This document shows positions 60,013-64,000 of a stretch of 64,000 nucleotides of DNA, piece by piece. A program made the translations under genes and the position numbers. Each line of letters starts with the position of its first letter. The first letter of the stretch is position 1. Origin of the DNA: Lachnospiraceae bacterium KM106-2 (GTDB taxonomy: Bacteria > Bacillota > Clostridia > Lachnospirales > Lachnospiraceae); NCBI GenBank assembly GCA_009731425.1, contig AP018794.1, forward strand, positions 2,301,960 to 2,365,959, in the 5' to 3' direction. The notes beneath the pieces were generated by a model, which was given only the letters and a program-made list of their open reading frames with translations, did no database searches and was not told where the DNA came from.

Positions 60013-60426
60013 CTATTCATCTTTTCCTTCTTTTTTACTCTGCTTCCATGCGTCCACCATTTCCTTGGTAATCGGCCCGCATTTCTTGTCGTAAGTATCT
60101 AACTTATAATTGATAACATCCAGACTTTCTTGAATCTCCTTCAATTTGGCTTCCATGTCTGCTTTGGCATCCAACAGAATTTCTTTTCTTGCTGGTTGCG
60201 TTTGCTCACCCTGGATTGCAAGATGAACATATTCTCGGATTGCCTCTAATGTCATCCCTCCACGTTTAAATCGCATTACAAAATTAATCCAGCTTATTGA
60301 CGTTTCATCATAATCTCGAATTCCAGATGCATTTCGTGGAACTTCAGGAATCAAGCCAATGCGCTCATAATATCGTAAATTATCGATTGAGATTCCCGTT
60401 ATTTTTGATGCATCTTTTATTGTCAT
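60013..60426 (-). CDS. MerR-family regulator (AdhR/NmlR-like)
   Basis: 137 residues. HTH TIKDASKITGISIDNLRYYE and IPEVPRNASGIRDY, helix MRFKRGGMTLEAIREYVHLA, then a coiled dimerisation helix. Short form without a drug-binding domain, like B. subtilis AdhR. One cysteine (Cys115-117 region, KKCGPI) near the C-terminus. ATG at 60426 (GGAG at 7 nt) was preferred over TTG at 60432. Probably controls the aldo/keto reductase and the flavin reductase. Confidence 0.9.
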   Translation of the reverse strand: MTIKDASKITGISIDNLRYYERIGLIPEVPRNASGIRDYDETSISWINFVMRFKRGGMTLEAIREYVHLAIQGEQTQPARKEILLDAKADMEAKLKEIQESLDVINYKLDTYDKKCGPITKEMVDAWKQSKKEGKDE

Positions 60427-60497
60427 AGTCAAACTCCGTTCTTACATCACTCCATTTATTGTACCATCTTCCATCAGTGACGTAAACTTTGTAACCA

Positions 60498-61049
60498 TTA
60501 CGCATTCTTCTTTTCAATTTTCATACAGTTTCCTATTACATCGCCCATTCTAAAATATTCATAAGTTGGCATTTCAAATAGGACAGGTTTAAATGTGTGA
60601 TAATTAATTTTACCTTTTTCGTTTAGAATTGCTTCTTCTGCATAAGTTCCTGCGATCGTACAAATAAAGTTATCAAATCCTGGAGTGTTATAATCTGCTT
60701 CTACTTCACATTCGATCGATAGCTTTGCATCATTGATCATTGGCGTTCCTTTTTCACCAATCGTATACTCAAACGATTCTGATTTATCAACCTTATTTCC
60801 ACTCACACATCCCATATGATCTGCTTTATCAAGCCAGCTCTCATCAACAACATTGATAGATAGCGTATTACTTTCTTTAATTCCTTGATTTATGTAATGC
60901 ACCTGTGAAAGAGAAACCATTACATGATCATGTCCCATAATTCCTGCATGTGCTACTAATGTCCAAGTTGGTTTTCCATTTACCATTGCTCCGATTACTA
61001 GAGTTGGTAATGGATATAGAGATAATGCTTTTCCGATATTTTTTTTCAT
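60498..61049 (-). CDS. Flavin reductase-like (flavoredoxin) protein
   Basis: 183 residues. FMN-binding split barrel: LPTLVIGAMVNGKPTW at the N-terminus, MVSLSQVHYINQGIKESNTLSINVV, KVDKSESF and LSIECEVEADY. Likely an FMN-containing electron-transfer or flavin reductase protein. Its promoter has a MerR-type 19-bp spacer with a perfect dyad. Confidence 0.9.
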   Translation of the reverse strand: MKKNIGKALSLYPLPTLVIGAMVNGKPTWTLVAHAGIMGHDHVMVSLSQVHYINQGIKESNTLSINVVDESWLDKADHMGCVSGNKVDKSESFEYTIGEKGTPMINDAKLSIECEVEADYNTPGFDNFICTIAGTYAEEAILNEKGKINYHTFKPVLFEMPTYEYFRMGDVIGNCMKIEKKNA

Positions 61050-61103
61050 GTTATATTTCCTCTCGATACTATATTTTTTATCCTGTTTGGATAACTTGCG
61101 TTA

Positions 61104-61134
61104 ATCATAAACCCTTAAGTTTACTTAAGGTCAA
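61104..61134 (-). promoter_or_regulatory. MerR-type promoter (19-bp spacer) of the flavin reductase gene
   Basis: Minus-strand TTGACC (61129-61134), 19-bp spacer, TATGAT (61104-61109). The spacer contains CCTTAAGT/ACTTAAGG (61113-61130), perfect 8-bp arms with a 2-bp centre, similar to CTTAAAG-type AdhR sites. Confidence 0.8.
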
Positions 61135-61159
61135 GAGGTTTTTTTAATAAATATATTAT

Positions 61160-61606
61160 CTATTTCTTCTGCTCTCTTTTCAGGTAAACCATATCCACCA
61201 ATTGTTTATCCTCTTCAAACATTGGATGATCATAATTATCTATAAAAAAGTTCTTGATTCGATGAGATTCTACAAATCCACTATTCCTATAAAAAGAGAG
61301 GGACGACGGAACATCCCCTGTTCCGACAAGTATCTCGTCACAATCTACATAATTTCTTACAACATATTCGATAAGATATTTTCCATATCCCCTTCGTTGC
61401 CATTCTGGTAAGACAGCAATATTTTTAATCTCATAAATGCGATCAGCTTCTTTGGTTACTACACATTCTGCCTTTACACCATTATCATCTAAAACAAACA
61501 TTTCGCCACGCTCCAGATATTTATCTATCATATCCTCCTGTTCATCCGCCAATAATAGCAATTCAAGGTATTCCTTTTTTTCACCCTCAACTTTTCTTAT
61601 TTCCAT
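61160..61606 (-). CDS. GNAT-family N-acetyltransferase
   Basis: 148 residues. Motif A IKNIAVLPEWQRRGYGKYLIEYV (QRRGYGK loop), motif B GDVPSSLSFYRNSGF. Acceptor unknown. Begins 37 bp after the racemase on the same strand. Confidence 0.92.
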   Translation of the reverse strand: MEIRKVEGEKKEYLELLLLADEQEDMIDKYLERGEMFVLDDNGVKAECVVTKEADRIYEIKNIAVLPEWQRRGYGKYLIEYVVRNYVDCDEILVGTGDVPSSLSFYRNSGFVESHRIKNFFIDNYDHPMFEEDKQLVDMVYLKREQKK

Positions 61607-61643
61607 CGCCCTTCTCCTTTTTACAGATCGATCTACAAATAAT

Positions 61644-62336
61644 CTATTCCAACATCAACTCAACCAATTTCTGAATATGAATTTCCATAATATCTAAACA
61701 ATCAACGGGGCAATTATCTCGATTTAATGCCAATGGCAGCTCCGTACATCCAAGTATTATTGCCTCAATTCCGTCTTCCTCTTTCATTTTAGTAATGATC
61801 TGGATCAATTCTTGTATGGTTGACTCTTTTACAATTCCATACTCAAGTTCTTTACTGATTCTGTCATTTACCAAAATTCTTTCATCTGACGATGGCGTGA
61901 TTATTTCTATCCCTTTTTCAAGGAATGACTTTTTTAAATAATCTTTCTCCATTGTAAAAATGGTGCCCAACAGTCCGATTTTTTTATAACCCCTTTGAAC
62001 TGCCAGTTCACTTACGGTTTCAGGAATACTAATAAACGGAACCTCTACTTGATCTTTTAGTTGATCATAAACAATATGCATCGTTCCCGCTGTCAAAGCG
62101 ACGATCTTTGCACCACCATTCACCAGGTTATCCAAGGCTTTCTTTATATACTTTTGTAATTCCAAATAATCTTCTGTTTGAACATAGCCCAATGCTTTAT
62201 TAAGATTTAAACTCTCGATTGCAATCTCTGGAAATGCTTTTCCATTCGTCTTTTCACTCACCATTTTGTTGATATCACGATAATAGATCATACTAGACTC
62301 TGGACCAGTTCCTCCGATTAACCCTAATTTTTTCAT
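61644..62336 (-). CDS. Aspartate/glutamate racemase-family protein
   Basis: 230 residues. GLIGGTGPESSMIYYRDINK at the N-terminus and second catalytic cysteine in ILGCTELPLAL. At the first position the family usually has CNT-like sequence; here it is LTAGTMHI, with Thr in place of Cys, as in YgeA-type one-cysteine racemases. It may therefore be chirality-specific or act on another substrate. Confidence 0.88.
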   Translation of the reverse strand: MKKLGLIGGTGPESSMIYYRDINKMVSEKTNGKAFPEIAIESLNLNKALGYVQTEDYLELQKYIKKALDNLVNGGAKIVALTAGTMHIVYDQLKDQVEVPFISIPETVSELAVQRGYKKIGLLGTIFTMEKDYLKKSFLEKGIEIITPSSDERILVNDRISKELEYGIVKESTIQELIQIITKMKEEDGIEAIILGCTELPLALNRDNCPVDCLDIMEIHIQKLVELMLE

Positions 62337-62361
62337 CTTATTCCACTCCCCCTATTTTTTA

Positions 62362-62892
62362 CTAACTTTCACTCTTATTTTCATTTTGTTCTTTTAATAA
62401 CTCTATCTTCCTATAAATTACCTCTGGTTCTTCTGCAAATTCATTTTCAATCCAATTATAGACTACCCCAAAAATCCCACCTGCAATGAATGACTTTATA
62501 AATGCAATAGAAGATTCTTCTCCTAAAATTGGTCCTATACTATCATAAAAAACGTCAAAGATTACATTCGTTAAATGGTTCTGACTCAGCCATATGAAAT
62601 ATTCTTTACTATCATAAATATACGTAAATAGTAGCTTTCCCTCATCTTCGGCTATCTGCTTCTCTTTGCCCACACAATAATCCTTCCATTTGGATAAAGT
62701 ATATTCAACCAAACATCTATTTTTACCATCTTTATTCGAAAAATAGCGGTAATAGGTTGTTCTTCCGATTCCCGCTGTTTCACAAATCTCTTTTACCGTT
62801 ATCTCCTCATAACTTTTATTTTTTGACAGCTTAATTAAACTCTCTGCGATACAATCCTTTATAAATTTAGTACTTTCTGTTTTCTTTCTCAT
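62362..62892 (-). CDS. TetR-family transcriptional regulator
   Basis: 176 residues. HTH YEEITVKEICETAGIGRTTYYRYF; C-terminal TetR_C type common in Clostridia (FIAGGIFGVVYNWIENEF). It is divergent from the ABC exporter gene at 63047 and 26 bp upstream of the racemase, either of which it may control. Confidence 0.92.
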   Translation of the reverse strand: MRKKTESTKFIKDCIAESLIKLSKNKSYEEITVKEICETAGIGRTTYYRYFSNKDGKNRCLVEYTLSKWKDYCVGKEKQIAEDEGKLLFTYIYDSKEYFIWLSQNHLTNVIFDVFYDSIGPILGEESSIAFIKSFIAGGIFGVVYNWIENEFAEEPEVIYRKIELLKEQNENKSES

Positions 62893-63046
62893 AATGCGAA
62901 CAAAACCTCCCTATTTGTACCGCTAAGCTTGCGGATAACTGATTTCGCTTGAATCTTTATTTTTCGTTATATATAATTCCACAAGACAGGAACTTTTGCA
63001 TCTGTATCGTATCAACAACTTTATGAAAAGTCAACGGGGAGGATCT

Positions 63047-63937
63047 ATGAATTATATTGTAGAAACAAGTAACCTTACAAAAGAATTCCATAATAAATCA
63101 GCAGTCAAATCCATTAACATGCATATACAGGCCGGTGAAATTTATGGATTTATCGGTAAAAATGGGGCCGGTAAAACGACCACTATGAAATTATTACTAG
63201 GAATGGATCTTCCAACTTCAGGAGAAATCACCTTATTTGGAAGTAAGAATCTAAATCATGCTCGCAAAGATATCGGTGGACTGATCGAATCCCCTGGTCT
63301 CTATAAGACCTGCTCTGCATATGAAAACCTAAAACGTTTTTCTTTCATTTATGGAGGAACAGAACAGGAAATTAATGAAATTCTTACCTTAGTCGGTTTA
63401 CAAAACACTGGCAAAAAGCCAGCCGGGAAATTCTCATTGGGAATGAGACAGCGACTTGGAATTGGAATTGCCCTTTTAGGAAATCCCAAGCTTCTAATTT
63501 TAGACGAGCCGATCAATGGGCTTGATCCAGCTGGAATTAAAGAGATTCGAGATCTTATATTGAAAATCAATAAAGAACGTAATGTTACAATTCTTATTTC
63601 TAGTCATCTGTTAGATGAACTATCAAAAATTGTGACCACCTATGGAATTATTAATGATGGTGTCTTAATTGAAGAAATTACTTCTACTGATCTAATGTCT
63701 CGATGTCATCACTATCTTAAATTAGCAGCATCACCATTAGAAGATGCTGTAACTGTTCTAAAAGAACAATGGAACCTAGAACATTTTACAGTTGAGGAAG
63801 ATTACATTAAGATACAAGAAGAATTTAATCAAGTATCTGATCTCGTTCGTTCACTGGTAAAGAAAGAGATCGCTGTGAATGAAGTAACAACTATCAGCTG
63901 TAATTTAGAAGACTATTTTATTGAAAGGATGATGTAA
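63047..63937 (+). CDS. ABC transporter ATP-binding protein (BcrA/lantibiotic-immunity type)
   Basis: 296 residues. Walker A GKNGAGKTT, signature FSLGMRQRLGIG, Walker B LLILDEPINGLDPAG, switch SSHLLDEL. The C-terminal extension after residue 220 is typical of bacitracin/lantibiotic exporters. ATG at 63047 is preceded by GGGGAGG; the longer start at 62996 has none. Confidence 0.93.
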   Translation: MNYIVETSNLTKEFHNKSAVKSINMHIQAGEIYGFIGKNGAGKTTTMKLLLGMDLPTSGEITLFGSKNLNHARKDIGGLIESPGLYKTCSAYENLKRFSFIYGGTEQEINEILTLVGLQNTGKKPAGKFSLGMRQRLGIGIALLGNPKLLILDEPINGLDPAGIKEIRDLILKINKERNVTILISSHLLDELSKIVTTYGIINDGVLIEEITSTDLMSRCHHYLKLAASPLEDAVTVLKEQWNLEHFTVEEDYIKIQEEFNQVSDLVRSLVKKEIAVNEVTTISCNLEDYFIERMM

Positions 63938-63941
63938 CGCT

Positions 63942-64000
63942 ATGAGAAAATTAATTCATTTTGAACTTCGAAAACTACTAAAACAAAAAAGCTTTTATAT
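63942..64000 (+). CDS. ABC transporter permease (start only; runs off window)
   Basis: The first 19 codons, MRKLIHFELRKLLKQKSFY, have the basic amphipathic start typical of ABC-2 type permeases. It begins 4 bp after the ATPase stop. Confidence 0.7.
   Translation, partial: MRKLIHFELRKLLKQKSFY

Overview
The window is AT-rich, uses strong AGGAGG-type ribosome binding sites, and encodes lipoproteins, an oligoendopeptidase F, a C_GCAxxG_C_C protein, an EFR1-type ferredoxin/flavodoxin, a FliB-type flagellin lysine methylase and signal-less DUF11 proteins behind a sigma-K-like promoter. Together these suggest an anaerobic, probably motile, spore-forming Clostridia, most like Lachnospiraceae. This assignment rests on gene content only. 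No rRNA, tRNA, CRISPR array or intact insertion sequence was seen.

Layout. 1-12.1 kb (minus): end-truncated DEAD-box helicase; an AMMECR1/Memo fusion with a UDG-like protein and a membrane ferredoxin; a chemoreceptor; an operon of flavodoxin, radical SAM protein, OmpR-type regulator, histidine kinase and staygreen-like protein; free-methionine-sulfoxide reductase and small proteins. 12.2-20.3 kb: BFD-like [2Fe-2S] protein; an XRE/membrane pair with three operators at 23-bp spacing; an extracytoplasmic FMN/FAD reductase; an RpiR regulator; a four-gene iron-siderophore ABC transporter behind a palindrome-rich promoter. 20.4-24.8 kb: six-gene metabolic operon ending in a creatininase-family enzyme. 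24.9-28.2 kb (plus): three-gene DUF11/spore-surface-like cluster. 28.2-38 kb: mixed housekeeping genes (Spx/ArsC-like, EamA exporter, FliB-like, nitrilase, CPBP, two GNATs, Big_2 surface protein, PepF).

38.0-41.1 kb holds the most striking regulation. A complete FMN riboswitch plus terminator precedes a creatininase-family gene, and a MerR-type 19-bp-spacer promoter precedes a Dxs-like gene. 41.1-53 kb is a patchwork: an SLC13-type permease is followed by at least four decayed or truncated copies of itself, interleaved with regulator/effector pairs (LysR/flavoprotein, MerR/MoaF-like, MarR/NmrA, TetR/EFR1). 53-64 kb continues with DeoR/deoC, a decayed VOC gene, HxlR/flavoprotein, MerR/aldo-keto reductase/flavin reductase, a racemase, TetR and the start of an ABC exporter.

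A common thread is flavin and redox chemistry: three flavodoxin-fold iron-sulfur proteins or EFR1, a plain flavodoxin, a flavinylated reductase, a flavin reductase and an FMN riboswitch. Many of these sit in one-regulator/one-effector stress modules, and several modules have their operator visible in the sequence.
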